Part shown: piece by piece, positions 35,460-44,508 of the stretch
How the letters are laid out: the number at the start of each line of letters is the position of its first letter
Numbering within the stretch: position 1 is the first letter of the stretch
Origin: CAYSRJ01 sp964521865
GTDB lineage: Bacteria; Spirochaetota; B62-G9; DRHN01
Direction: 5' to 3'
Length of the DNA: 64,000 bases
NCBI GenBank assembly: GCA_964521865.1
Contig: CAZFTJ010000012.1
Location: 62,001 to 126,000, forward strand
The notes under the pieces: model-generated
What the model was told of the DNA's origin: nothing
What the model saw: only the letters and a program-made list of their open reading frames with translations
Database searches by the model: none
Translations under genes and position numbers: made by a program

Positions 35460-36949
35460 CTGCCGGCTACCATCCTCTCTGCAGATTTGACGAAAGCCTG
35501 CATCCTGTTCTCATCGACGAAACGGCACAAAAGCTCGCCGATTCTTTCGTCCCCGACGGACAGATAGTACTGAAGCCGAATATTCCGAAGCGGCTCCATC
35601 CGAAGGCTCAGCCCCTCTTTTGCACCGAGTCTTTCCTTGAGAAAAGCCGTCCACTTTCTGTAGTAGTCTATCGGATATATCTCAAACCCTTCAAGAGGAG
35701 TTTTCTTCTTCGGAATAAAGGGATTTGCACTCACGTGGAGCCTCGAACCCGAAGGTCTGAGAATGACGAGCGTTTTTTCGACGAGACTGACGACGGCTTC
35801 AATATCCTCTTCACGTTCATCGGGCAGACCGTACATGATATAGTATCGAAACTTGCGGACTCCGTACTCCTGCGCGAGCGCGACTGCGCTGAAAAGATCC
35901 TCATCGGTCAAACGTTTTCCGATTCTTTTCCTGAGCCTCGAGGAGCCTGTTTCGGGAGCGAAGGTCACCGCGGTCTGCCCGTTTACTTTAAGGAGTGCAG
36001 CCGTTTCCCGTGTAAAGCCATCCGCCCTGAGCGATGAAAACGACACCTGCATTCCCATACGGATCAGCCCGCAGACGATAGACGAAAGATTCTCATGATC
36101 GGTCAGAACAGGCGCGATAAGTCCCACCCTGCTGAAATTGCCGTGCGCATTTTCGATACCGGAGGCATCTGCGACAGTTTTCAGCACCGCCTCAACAGGA
36201 ACGCTTCTCTGCACAGAAGCGGCGCACCGAACCATGCAGAATGTGCAGCTGTTTCTGCACCCTCTGACTATCTCGATAAGGAACATGTTCGAAAACTCTG
36301 TTTGTTCGGATATAATAACCGTATGTGCGGGTGTGCCGAGCGCTTCAATGTAGGCTGCGGGCGGCGGAGAGCCCGAAACCGCGGGGATGAATACTCCTTC
36401 AAGAGAGGCGAGCTCCTTCAATAGATAAAGATCTTTTTCAAACGAGTGTTCAATCAGCAGACCGAACAGCCTGTCGATACATACTTCCATGTCGCCGCGG
36501 CATATGACATCGGCGACCGGGGAGAGCACGAGCGGATTCACCGTAACCGTAATACCGCCGACTATAACGAGGGGATTTTTTTCGCTTCTCTTCGTTCGAA
36601 GAGGCGAAAGAAAGGAACGCTCGAGCATGCGGACAATCCGTATATAATCGAGCTCAAAGGAAACGGTAAAGAGGATGACATCGAAGTCGGCCAGCTTGTG
36701 CCCTTCGCCTCCGGCGGCTCTGCGGTTGAGGTCGGGTGAAAAGAGCTCCCCGTTTTTTTCCATAAAAAATCGTGCAGGTTTGATGCCGTGGAAGGATGCG
36801 GTGTGGTGAAACAGGCTCTGAAACCCGAGATTGCTCATTCCCGTAAAGTAGGGACTCGGAAAACATACCGCCGCCCTGAAACGGCCCGTTTCATGGTACG
36901 AGTAGAGAAACGTTTCTTTCGGTACTGTTCCATCGGCGGCCTTTTTAAT
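35456..36949 (-). CDS. B12-binding-fold radical SAM protein with probable ATT start
   Basis: The first ATG in frame (36838) would cut off a conserved region: upstream codons read ETGRFRAAVCFPSPYFTG, part of the family N-terminus that leads into MSNLGFQSLF. The frame is closed by TAA at 36964-36962, and the only start-like codon after it is ATT at 36949, with AAGGAG exactly eight bases before it. From ATT the protein is 497 residues. The cluster motif is C231-x3-C235-x2-C238 (RGCRNSCTFCMVRC). The N-terminal fold resembles B12-binding domains but lacks DxHxxG. It overlaps ftsZ by five bases. Function unknown; a tRNA or cofactor modification is typical of relatives. Confidence 0.8.
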   Translation of the reverse strand: MKKAADGTVPKETFLYSYHETGRFRAAVCFPSPYFTGMSNLGFQSLFHHTASFHGIKPARFFMEKNGELFSPDLNRRAAGGEGHKLADFDVILFTVSFELDYIRIVRMLERSFLSPLRTKRSEKNPLVIVGGITVTVNPLVLSPVADVICRGDMEVCIDRLFGLLIEHSFEKDLYLLKELASLEGVFIPAVSGSPPPAAYIEALGTPAHTVIISEQTEFSNMFLIEIVRGCRNSCTFCMVRCAASVQRSVPVEAVLKTVADASGIENAHGNFSRVGLIAPVLTDHENLSSIVCGLIRMGMQVSFSSLRADGFTRETAALLKVNGQTAVTFAPETGSSRLRKRIGKRLTDEDLFSAVALAQEYGVRKFRYYIMYGLPDEREEDIEAVVSLVEKTLVILRPSGSRLHVSANPFIPKKKTPLEGFEIYPIDYYRKWTAFLKERLGAKEGLSLRMEPLRNIRLQYYLSVGDERIGELLCRFVDENRMQAFVKSAERMVAGR

Positions 36950-38093
36950 CGGCTTTTCTCCTTAAAAACGCCGGTATATCGTAATCATCCTCGCTGTATC
37001 GTTTCTTGAAACTGCTTCCGCTGATAATCGGGAGTTCCCGCGGCATAGGAGGCTTCTGTTTCTTCGGTTCAAAATCCTTGAGCGGATACACTTCAAAGCT
37101 CTTCACTCCATCGCCCGAATCGTCCGTTACCGCAGTTTTAGAGAATCCGGTTGCAATGACCGTGACCCGCACCTCGTTGCTCATTGAATTGTCGATGACC
37201 ATTCCGGCGATGATCATGGCTTCGCTGTAGGCGTTGTTCGTGATGAGTTTAACGATTTCGTCGTACTCGAATAGTGAAAGATCGGCACCGCCGGTCACAT
37301 TGACAAGAATCCCCTTGGCGCCGTCGATCGTTGCATCCTCCAGCAGCGGGTTGTTTATGGCGAGCTGAGCCGCTTCGAGCGCCTTGTTGTCGCCTTTGCC
37401 TATACCGGTTCCCATGAGCGCGCCGCCCGACATGTTCATGATTGTCTTTACGTCGGCGAAGTCGATATTTATCTCCCCGGGAACCGTTATCAGGTCGGAA
37501 ATGCCCTGTACGCCCTGGCGCAGAACGTCGTCGGCGATCCTGAATGCTTCGATGATCGATGTCTTTCTGTCGATGATTTCAAGAAGCTGCTGATTCGGAA
37601 GAACGATGAGGGTATCGACCACTTCCAGGAGCTTTGCTATCCCTTCCTCGGCGATTTCCATTTTTCGTTCGAGCTCGAAATGAAACGGTTTCGTGACGAT
37701 GCCGACTGTAAGCGCACCGAGCTCTTTTGCGATGCCGCCGACAACGGGCGCCGCACCGGTTCCCGTCCCGCCCCCCATTCCGGCGGTTATGAAGATCATT
37801 TCAGCACCCTGCAGCGTATCGATGATCTTATCCCGATCTTCCAGGGCGGCCTTTTCCCCCACCTCGGGGTCCGCACCTGCGCCGAGTCCCTTTGTCAGCT
37901 GCGAACCGATCTGCAGCTTGACAGGCGATTTGTTGGCGTTCAACGACTGGAGATCCGTGTTGGTGGCGATAAGCTCAATATTTCTCAAATTGGCATCGAT
38001 CATTCTGTTAACTGCATTACAGCCTGCACCGCCTACACCGATAACTTTGATCTTATTCGCCAGAACGCTTTCATCGACTATTTCGAATTCCAT
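36945..38093 (-). CDS. ftsZ: Cell division protein FtsZ
   Basis: A 382-residue tubulin-like GTPase. The signature GGGTGTGAAP appears in ITAGMGGGTGTGAAPVV, with IGVGGAGCNAVNRM at the N-terminus and NNPLLEDATIDGAKG later. The tail ends in DYDIPAFLRRKAD, the conserved peptide that binds FtsA. The ATG at 38093 is preceded by GGAGGGG at good spacing; two earlier ATGs are less well placed. It forms the division ring at midcell. Its stop overlaps the start of the radical SAM gene. Confidence 0.97.
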   Translation of the reverse strand: MEFEIVDESVLANKIKVIGVGGAGCNAVNRMIDANLRNIELIATNTDLQSLNANKSPVKLQIGSQLTKGLGAGADPEVGEKAALEDRDKIIDTLQGAEMIFITAGMGGGTGTGAAPVVGGIAKELGALTVGIVTKPFHFELERKMEIAEEGIAKLLEVVDTLIVLPNQQLLEIIDRKTSIIEAFRIADDVLRQGVQGISDLITVPGEINIDFADVKTIMNMSGGALMGTGIGKGDNKALEAAQLAINNPLLEDATIDGAKGILVNVTGGADLSLFEYDEIVKLITNNAYSEAMIIAGMVIDNSMSNEVRVTVIATGFSKTAVTDDSGDGVKSFEVYPLKDFEPKKQKPPMPRELPIISGSSFKKRYSEDDYDIPAFLRRKAD

Positions 38094-38132
38094 GGCATTC
38101 CCCTCCCCCATCATTGTATTATTCTGTTCAGT

Positions 38133-39368
38133 TTAAAAGAATTCGCCGAGCCAGTTTCCCATTCTCTTCTTTATATTTGCGAAGAGCCCGGCACCCCTGT
38201 TCTCCATAAAGCTCTCGGGACGCGCTTTAAGGCCGTACTGAACGAGACCGACCCCGGTTGCAAATTCAGGTGAAGAGACCTCTTCTATCAAGCCGCCGAC
38301 ACCGGATGGCGATCCCACCCGCACCGGCATTTCAAATACATTTTCGGCTACCTTGTCCGTCCCCTCCAGAAGCGAGGCGCCGCCTGTAAGCACAACACCG
38401 CCTGAGAGCACATCCTTGAAATCCTTCTTTTCAAGATCGCTTTTCACCAGAAAAAAGATCTCCTCCATTCTCGGCTGTATAATCTCGGCCAGTATCTGAC
38501 GCGGTATCCGCGTGGGGTTTCGTCCTCCCACATTCGGTACCTCTATCATCTCATCCGGCTCGACCAGCGCGGATGCGGCACCCCCCCACTGCTTTTTGAT
38601 TTCTTCAGCGGCATTCACCGGTGTTCGCAGGCCTATCGAGATATCGCTCGTTACATGATTTCCTCCCATTGCAATTACGTTGGTATGCCAGATGCTGCCG
38701 TTCAAATACACAAGAACATCCGTCGTACCGCCGCCGATATCGATGAGCACGACGCCGAGCTCCTTTTCATCGTCCTTCAAAGTCGAAAGCGCCGATGCAA
38801 GCGGCTCCAGAACGATATCGTTAACCGCATACCCCGCCCTGTTGACGCTTTTCACGATATTCTGCGCGGACGCGACTGCACCGGTAACGATATGCACTTC
38901 GGCTTCGAGCCGCACCCCGCTCATCCCGATCGGATCCTTGATGCCCTCCTGGGAGTCGACGACGAACTCCTGTGGAATCACATGTATAACTTCCCGTTCC
39001 ATCGGAAGTGCAAGCGCTTTTGCCGCATCTATGACCCTCTCCACCTCGAGCTGGGTAATTTCTTTGCTCCGTGAAGAAACGGCGACGACTCCCCGGGAGT
39101 TGATCCCCTCGATATGCCCTCCCGCAATACCCGAGTAGACCGATTTCACCTCGATGCCCGCCATGAGCTCCGCCTTTTCAACCGCAGTTGCAACGGAATT
39201 CACCGTCGACTCGATGTTCACGACAACACCCTTCCGCAGACCCCTCGAAGGCGATACCCCGACACCGATGATGTCAAGCGCCTCGTATTCGTTTATCTGC
39301 CCGATGATTGCACAGACCTTTGTGGTTCCGATATCAAGGCCCACAATGATTTCATCCTCATAACTCAT
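38133..39368 (-). CDS. ftsA: Cell division protein FtsA
   Basis: A 411-residue actin-fold protein. GLDIGTTKVCAIIG near the N-terminus, VLIDIGGGTTDVLVY and VVLTGGASLLEG are the phosphate and adenosine motifs. The C-terminus, IKKRMGNWLGEFF, is the amphipathic helix that anchors FtsA and so FtsZ to the membrane. GGAGGGGG precedes the ATG. The start overlaps the end of ftsQ by 11 bases and ftsZ follows after 39 bases. Confidence 0.96.
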   Translation of the reverse strand: MSYEDEIIVGLDIGTTKVCAIIGQINEYEALDIIGVGVSPSRGLRKGVVVNIESTVNSVATAVEKAELMAGIEVKSVYSGIAGGHIEGINSRGVVAVSSRSKEITQLEVERVIDAAKALALPMEREVIHVIPQEFVVDSQEGIKDPIGMSGVRLEAEVHIVTGAVASAQNIVKSVNRAGYAVNDIVLEPLASALSTLKDDEKELGVVLIDIGGGTTDVLVYLNGSIWHTNVIAMGGNHVTSDISIGLRTPVNAAEEIKKQWGGAASALVEPDEMIEVPNVGGRNPTRIPRQILAEIIQPRMEEIFFLVKSDLEKKDFKDVLSGGVVLTGGASLLEGTDKVAENVFEMPVRVGSPSGVGGLIEEVSSPEFATGVGLVQYGLKARPESFMENRGAGLFANIKKRMGNWLGEFF

Positions 39369-40152
39369 CGTTATTCCCCCTCCTCACCGCAGCATGTGAA
39401 AAACTCATGTCAATGTCGGTCATTCCGCTGTACTGCTCATCGAAATCTCCCGTATCCTCCAGCACGTGAACAAGGGCACGAAGCCGAACCAGCTTCCGGA
39501 CCGTAGCGTCGGTTCCCATGTAGACACGGTACCTGCCGTCGGACAGATAAACGAACGCTCCGGATTCGTCGACAACGGCGCTGTCTATACGCCCGGAGAA
39601 TGCAGGGTATTTTTTTTTAAATGCATTGAGAACCGTTATGAGATTCTTCACAACGATATTTTGAATTTCATTCCCAGTTTTAATATCGTCATTATTCGTT
39701 TTTAATGTAATCAAAGGATGTTCCCCGGGCTCGCCTTCTTTTACCATACCCAGAACAATTCCATCCTCGCTGACTGCGCACAGCCTGTCACCTGCAGCGA
39801 CAACGGCAGCAGTATCCTTTTCCGAGATATACACTCGAAGAGTATCGGGGTACATCTTCACCACGGCGGCCCGCCCGATGCGTCTATCGTGAAGGATACG
39901 CTCGACCGCTTTTTCCCTGTCAAACAGGAGCATCGACGTCGATGAATCTATTTTCAGAAGCCGGATAATTTCTCCCTCCAGTACGTACCGGTTCCCGTAT
40001 ATCTGCACCTTTTTTACCGGGAGTATGACGGACAACCCCTCCCTCATCCCCAGTTTCAGCATCAGCAGAGATATCAGCACGGCAATCAGCGCAAGGAGCA
40101 CGACACGAATGCGCTTTTTTGACCGTACGGTACTTTTTTGCGACTGTATCAC
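39358..40152 (-). CDS. ftsQ: Cell division protein FtsQ/DivIB
   Basis: A 264-residue protein starting with GTG (GGAG eight bases upstream). A short basic cytoplasmic tail and one transmembrane helix at about 18-36 are followed by a POTRA domain whose first strand reads VKKVQIYGNRYVLEGEII, and then the FtsQ domain with MYPDTLRVYISEKDTAAVV. This is the periplasmic scaffold that links early and late division proteins. Sequence similarity within this family is low; the call also rests on position between ftsW and ftsA. Confidence 0.85.
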   Translation of the reverse strand: MIQSQKSTVRSKKRIRVVLLALIAVLISLLMLKLGMREGLSVILPVKKVQIYGNRYVLEGEIIRLLKIDSSTSMLLFDREKAVERILHDRRIGRAAVVKMYPDTLRVYISEKDTAAVVAAGDRLCAVSEDGIVLGMVKEGEPGEHPLITLKTNNDDIKTGNEIQNIVVKNLITVLNAFKKKYPAFSGRIDSAVVDESGAFVYLSDGRYRVYMGTDATVRKLVRLRALVHVLEDTGDFDEQYSGMTDIDMSFSHAAVRRGNNDEL

Positions 40153-40191
40153 CAGATTCTCCGTGATTAATAATGCCGCGTACCGGCGGTA

Positions 40192-41355
40192 CTACCCGTC
40201 CTGCGTTGCAACCCTCGAACCGGCTGTCCCGCCTCCCCTCGAAATATTGAGCAAAATCCCCATCATTATCGAATTCGCCAGAAGGCTCGATCCACCGTAG
40301 CTGAGAAAGGGCAGAGATATTCCCGTGGACGGTAAAAGCCCGGTCACGACAGCTATGTTGAAAACCGCCTCCCAGATAATGAGGGACGTGATCCCGAACG
40401 CGAGCAGAAACTCAAAACTCTCGGGCCGGGAATAGGCGATTTTATACCCACGGTACGCCAGAACCATGTATAAAAAAATGATAAGGATCACCCCGACATA
40501 CCCCAGTTCCTCCGCGCAGATGGCAAAGATAAAATCGGTATGGGGGATAGGAAGATACTTGATCTTCTGTACACTCCTGCCCAGTCCGACTCCGGCAAAA
40601 CCGCCCCGTGCAAACGCCTTGAAACTCTGAATGATTTGATACCCTTTGTCGGTCGGATCGGCCCACGGGTTGAGAAAACCCGTGATACGCTCCTTTCTGT
40701 ACCCCCTTTCGTTCACCATGAGGAAGAGCGCCGGTATCGAAACGACGACAAGCGAAATAATGGAGATGCTCCTGATACCCGCAATAAAAAACATCAATAT
40801 CGCAATGAAAAAAAGCAAAAATGCGGTTGAAAAATCCGGTTCCATAAATACGAGGAAAGCAATAACCGAAATTATGAGAAACGGGGGAAGAAATCCTCTG
40901 TAAAAGTCGTTTATTCTGTTTCCCTTCTTCGAAAGTATGCAGGCGAGGTATATAATAAGAACGATCTTTGCAAATTCGGACGGCTGAAATCCGGCGGACG
41001 AGAAGCGGAACCACCGCCTGGACGGGTGCACGATACCCTTGTCGATAAGAGGAGGGAACAGGAGCAGAACGAGAAGGGCGATAATTCCCCACACGAAGAG
41101 TTTTATCCTCCGTTCGATAATTCTGTAATCCATAAAGGTAAAAATCATGAATGCGGTAAAAGAAAGCACAGCCCACAGGAGCTGTTTTTTCAAAAAATAG
41201 AAGGCATCGGATTTCTGTATACCGATGCCGGCACTGAATACCATCACAATCCCAAGACCGTAAAAAATAATAACGACCGCAAAGAGCACATAATCGATCT
41301 CTCCCCTTTGTGCAGGGGCGGCCTGCCCGACTTCACTGGTGTGGTTGACATCCAT
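40192..41355 (-). CDS. ftsW: Septal peptidoglycan polymerase FtsW (SEDS family)
   Basis: A 387-residue protein with about ten membrane helices. SEDS motifs are HPSRRWFRFSSAGFQPSEFAK, MEPDFSTAFLL, the acidic loop with LGRSVQKIKYLPIPHTDFIF, and GISLPFLSYGGSSLL. It polymerises lipid II into glycan strands at the septum together with a class b PBP. The PBP partner FtsI is not encoded in this cluster. Location next to ftsQAZ favours FtsW over RodA. Confidence 0.93.
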   Translation of the reverse strand: MDVNHTSEVGQAAPAQRGEIDYVLFAVVIIFYGLGIVMVFSAGIGIQKSDAFYFLKKQLLWAVLSFTAFMIFTFMDYRIIERRIKLFVWGIIALLVLLLFPPLIDKGIVHPSRRWFRFSSAGFQPSEFAKIVLIIYLACILSKKGNRINDFYRGFLPPFLIISVIAFLVFMEPDFSTAFLLFFIAILMFFIAGIRSISIISLVVVSIPALFLMVNERGYRKERITGFLNPWADPTDKGYQIIQSFKAFARGGFAGVGLGRSVQKIKYLPIPHTDFIFAICAEELGYVGVILIIFLYMVLAYRGYKIAYSRPESFEFLLAFGITSLIIWEAVFNIAVVTGLLPSTGISLPFLSYGGSSLLANSIMMGILLNISRGGGTAGSRVATQDG

Positions 41356-41390
41356 TTTTCGTGTTTATCCTATGTTATTCGGACTGTTAT

Positions 41391-41413
41391 TCGGACGCTT
41401 CGCATCCGGATAA
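41391..41413. repeat. CCGGACGCTTYGC repeat within dcw cluster
   Basis: TTCGGACGCTTCGCATCCGGATAAC lies in the 131-base gap between mraY and ftsW. The stem has one mismatch. TTATTCGGAC is also duplicated in tandem here. Confidence 0.45.
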
Positions 41414-41486
41414 CACCGACGGCGGCGTAGTAAGCCGATAGCATCACCGTCTGTATACCTCGGTGATCATTCCTCACCCGGCCGTG

Positions 41487-42572
41487 CTACTGTATCTTTA
41501 ACGTGCTGAGCGCAATGAGCGCGAGCACCAGACCCGCAATCCAGAAGCGGACGATTATTTTTGATTCCGACCACCCCTTCAGCTCAAAATGATGGTGGAG
41601 GGGAGACATCAAGAACACCCGCTTCCCGAACAATTTGTATGAAAAAACCTGTATGATGACGGAAAGCGTTTCCACGACGAACACACCTCCGACGATTATG
41701 AGCAGCACCTCCTTTTTGATGAGGAGGGAAATTACGCCGATCGATCCGCCGAGTGAAATCGAGCCGGTATCACCCATGAAAACTTCGGCCGGATGGGCAT
41801 TGAACCATAGAAAACCGACACCCGCACCCAGAAGGCTCATGCAGAATACCGTCAGCTCGGCGCTGTTCGGTATATAGGGAATACCCAGGTAGTTGGCAAT
41901 CTTTACATGGCCCGAGAGGTAACTCAGACCCGCATAGGCTGCTGAAACGAAAATAAGCAACCCGATGGCCAGCCCGTCGAGACCGTCGGTAAGATTGACC
42001 GCATTTGTCGTGCCCACGAGAAGTAAAATCCCGAAAGGGATATAGAAGTACGCCATGTCCAGAACCGGCCTGTTGACAAAGGGTACATACAGAAGGGTGG
42101 TATTCTCACCGTGCTCCGGCCCGAAGTATATGAAGAGCATAACTGCCGTTGAGATAAGGACCTGTGTGATCAGCTTGATCTTTCCGTGAAGTCCGCGCGA
42201 GCTTTTTTTGACGAACTTCAGGTAATCGTCGAAAAAACCGATAATCCCGAACCCCATGGTCGCAACCATTACCAGGATGGTGTAGGGGTTGCCCAGATTT
42301 CCCCATAACAGAATGGACGATAGAATCGAAATAAGTATTATTATGCCTCCCATCGAGGGAGTCCCCGCCTTCTGCTCGTGCCTGCTCGGTGTATACTTGC
42401 GCACCTGCCTGCCGGTGCCGATCTTCCGCAGTTTCTTGATCAACGGCGGCGCAAAGATGAAACATATGAGGAGCGCGGTAACGGTCGCATACACCGAGCG
42501 GAAGGTGATGTACCTGAAGACATTGAATGCGAAGAACTTCTCGTACAGCGGATACAGAAAATGATAAAACAA
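41487..42572 (-). CDS. mraY: Phospho-MurNAc-pentapeptide transferase MraY
   Basis: A 361-residue, ten-helix enzyme that makes lipid I from UDP-MurNAc-pentapeptide and undecaprenyl phosphate. Catalytic Asp motifs are GFFDDYLKFVKK and NLTDGLDGLAIG; FNAHPAEVFMGDTGS and SPLHHHFELKGW are also diagnostic. The start is TTG, placed four bases after GGGAGGGG. A 226-base gap with no gene separates it from murF, unusual in this otherwise tight operon. Confidence 0.95.
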   Translation of the reverse strand: MFYHFLYPLYEKFFAFNVFRYITFRSVYATVTALLICFIFAPPLIKKLRKIGTGRQVRKYTPSRHEQKAGTPSMGGIIILISILSSILLWGNLGNPYTILVMVATMGFGIIGFFDDYLKFVKKSSRGLHGKIKLITQVLISTAVMLFIYFGPEHGENTTLLYVPFVNRPVLDMAYFYIPFGILLLVGTTNAVNLTDGLDGLAIGLLIFVSAAYAGLSYLSGHVKIANYLGIPYIPNSAELTVFCMSLLGAGVGFLWFNAHPAEVFMGDTGSISLGGSIGVISLLIKKEVLLIIVGGVFVVETLSVIIQVFSYKLFGKRVFLMSPLHHHFELKGWSESKIIVRFWIAGLVLALIALSTLKIQ

Positions 42573-42798
42573 AGTTCCCCTCCCAGTTAAAAACCCGCTC
42601 TAAAACGATCCGAGTGAAGCACGGGATAATCAGCATATGCGCACCGCCAAACCCGTTCGGCCGCATGCTGCCGGACAGCACGCGCACCCCGGTACCACGC
42701 TCGCCTCATCCCGCACAGATGCGAGACTCTATCCAGGCTGCATCAACGCCGGTCCCCCAAACCCGGCTTTACGCAGTCTCAATCGCATGCGCTCCACG
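42573..42798. other. Gap between murF and mraY
   Basis: No gene seen. The sequence is GC-rich with many short inverted pieces such as GTTCGGCCGCATGC and GCTGCCGGACAGC, resembling the intergenic repeats elsewhere in the window. It contains the ribosome site for mraY at its downstream end. Confidence 0.4.
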
Positions 42799-44187
42799 CT
42801 ACACGCCTGCAAATACGCGCACGACCCGTTCGAGCTTCATCGCCCTGGACCCTTTTACAAGAATCACATCTCCCTGGCAAGCCTCCCTTTTCAGCTCCGT
42901 AATCAGTTCCCCCAGATCGTCAAACTGCCGGACACCGGTTCGGCCTGAATCCGCCAGGCTCTCTCCGGTTATCGCCGCAAAACTACCGTATGTAAAGAGG
43001 AGATCGATGCCGTTTTTCAGCACCTGTTCGGACAGTGCGCGATGATATCGCTCGGATTTATCGCCAAGCTCCAGCATATCGCCGAATACGAATATCTTTC
43101 TCCCCGATATTGAAATTCCTCCCATATAATCGAGCGCAGCGGACACAGAGAGAGGATTGGCGTTGTAGCTTTCGTCGACGACCGTCACCCCGTTCTTCCT
43201 GAATACCGTTCCCCTTCCCCGCTCCAATACGGGAGATTCGATTCCTGCCCGTATCTCCCCTGCGCTGAGGCCGAAGCGAAGTCCGACAAGCGCTGCAGCA
43301 GCAGCATTCACAATACCGTGCCTGCCCAGCACAAATGCCGTTACCGTTTCCCCGAGCAGTGCGAATTTCGTTTTATCGATGCCCGTCTCGATAACCTTTT
43401 CCGGATGCACATCCCCGCCCGTCAGTCCGAACGTCTTCACCGAAGCGGCAAGACCATCTTGCAGAAAATCGAAAAATCTGTCATCCGCATTCAAAAACGC
43501 AGCCCCTTCAGGTCCAAGAGCAAGAAGCGCCTCCTTTTTTTCCCGTGCGATATTCTCCTCGCTTCCAAAAAAACCAACGTGAGCAGGACCTATATTCGTT
43601 ATGAGCGCGTATTGGGCACGCACGATACGGGCCAGATACCTAATCTCCCCCGGATGGTTCGTACCGATTTCCTGGACAAGCACATCGGTTTCCGGGTCCA
43701 GAGATAGGAGGGTTTTCGGAACGCCGATATCGTTGTTGTAACTTTCAATACTTGCCCGGGTTCTGTATCTCTGTGAAAGAACGCTTTGAATCAGTGTCTT
43801 TGTGGTTGTCTTGCCGGCGGAACCGGTTACGACAATTTTTTGTACGGAAAATTTTTCAGAATAATTACCGGCAATCGAACCGAATACCTTTCTTGTATCG
43901 CCGACCCCTATAAATAAAACCGCCGGATTTTCCTCAATATGCCTCTGCACCAACGCCTTCTTCGCCGTGTTGAACAGCACCGACTTCACACCTTTTTCCA
44001 GCGCATCGCAAATAAAACGATGCCCGTCAAACCGGTCTCCGGGAATTGCAATGAACAGATCCCCCTTTTTCAGAGAACGTGTATCCGTAGAGATTGAGGA
44101 AATCTTCCCGCGCTCATACTCGGCCCTGCTGCTTACAGAATCAATCCGGACGCCGTGCAGAAGCTCTGTATATTTAGAAGGAACCAC
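42799..44187 (-). CDS. murF: UDP-MurNAc-tripeptide--D-Ala-D-Ala ligase MurF
   Basis: A 462-residue Mur ligase starting with GTG after AAGGGA. The P-loop is VVTGSAGKTTTKTLIQ near residue 120, with later NAAAAALVGLRFGLS and VVDESYNANPLSV, the last typical of MurF. It adds D-Ala-D-Ala to the UDP-MurNAc-tripeptide with ATP. MurE, which usually precedes it, is missing from the cluster and must lie elsewhere. Confidence 0.94.
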   Translation of the reverse strand: MVPSKYTELLHGVRIDSVSSRAEYERGKISSISTDTRSLKKGDLFIAIPGDRFDGHRFICDALEKGVKSVLFNTAKKALVQRHIEENPAVLFIGVGDTRKVFGSIAGNYSEKFSVQKIVVTGSAGKTTTKTLIQSVLSQRYRTRASIESYNNDIGVPKTLLSLDPETDVLVQEIGTNHPGEIRYLARIVRAQYALITNIGPAHVGFFGSEENIAREKKEALLALGPEGAAFLNADDRFFDFLQDGLAASVKTFGLTGGDVHPEKVIETGIDKTKFALLGETVTAFVLGRHGIVNAAAAALVGLRFGLSAGEIRAGIESPVLERGRGTVFRKNGVTVVDESYNANPLSVSAALDYMGGISISGRKIFVFGDMLELGDKSERYHRALSEQVLKNGIDLLFTYGSFAAITGESLADSGRTGVRQFDDLGELITELKREACQGDVILVKGSRAMKLERVVRVFAGV

Positions 44188-44205
44188 TGTATTCCCTTCG
44201 GCTGA

Positions 44206-44508
44206 TCAATAAACAATCACCTTTACGTCTCTGTAGGTGATCGGCTCCATGTCCAGCTGCTCCTCAGCTATCCTTTTTATCCTCTGTCTGGACTGCAATG
44301 TCGATAGTTCCATCCTCTTGAGGTAGATCGATTTTTCAAGCTCGTTTCGCTTTTTGGTCAGTTCGGATATCTTTTTGTTCAGAAGGTACATGTCTATGTT
44401 CTGCCACGTGACACAGAACACAAGAACGAAAATGACGGCAAAAAAACAGGTGATTCTCAGCATTCTTTGTATCATTGACCGGTGAGTGGTCCGACTGTCC
44501 CTATGCAC
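44206..44508 (-). CDS. ftsL: FtsL-like cell division protein
   Basis: A 100-residue bitopic protein: short basic cytoplasmic end, one transmembrane helix at about 16-35, then a periplasmic coiled coil with leucine repeats and RIKRIAEEQLDM, typical of FtsL. It would pair with FtsB and FtsQ. The start is a GTG inside the last codons of rsmH (8-base overlap); an ATG 11 codons later is possible. Assignment relies on topology and position more than on residue identity. Confidence 0.8.
   Translation of the reverse strand: MHRDSRTTHRSMIQRMLRITCFFAVIFVLVFCVTWQNIDMYLLNKKISELTKKRNELEKSIYLKRMELSTLQSRQRIKRIAEEQLDMEPITYRDVKVIVY

Noticed and set aside
38093..38114. Earlier ATG codons for ftsZ
   Set aside because: The GGAGGGG ribosome site is placed for the third ATG, and the added residues are not part of the family.
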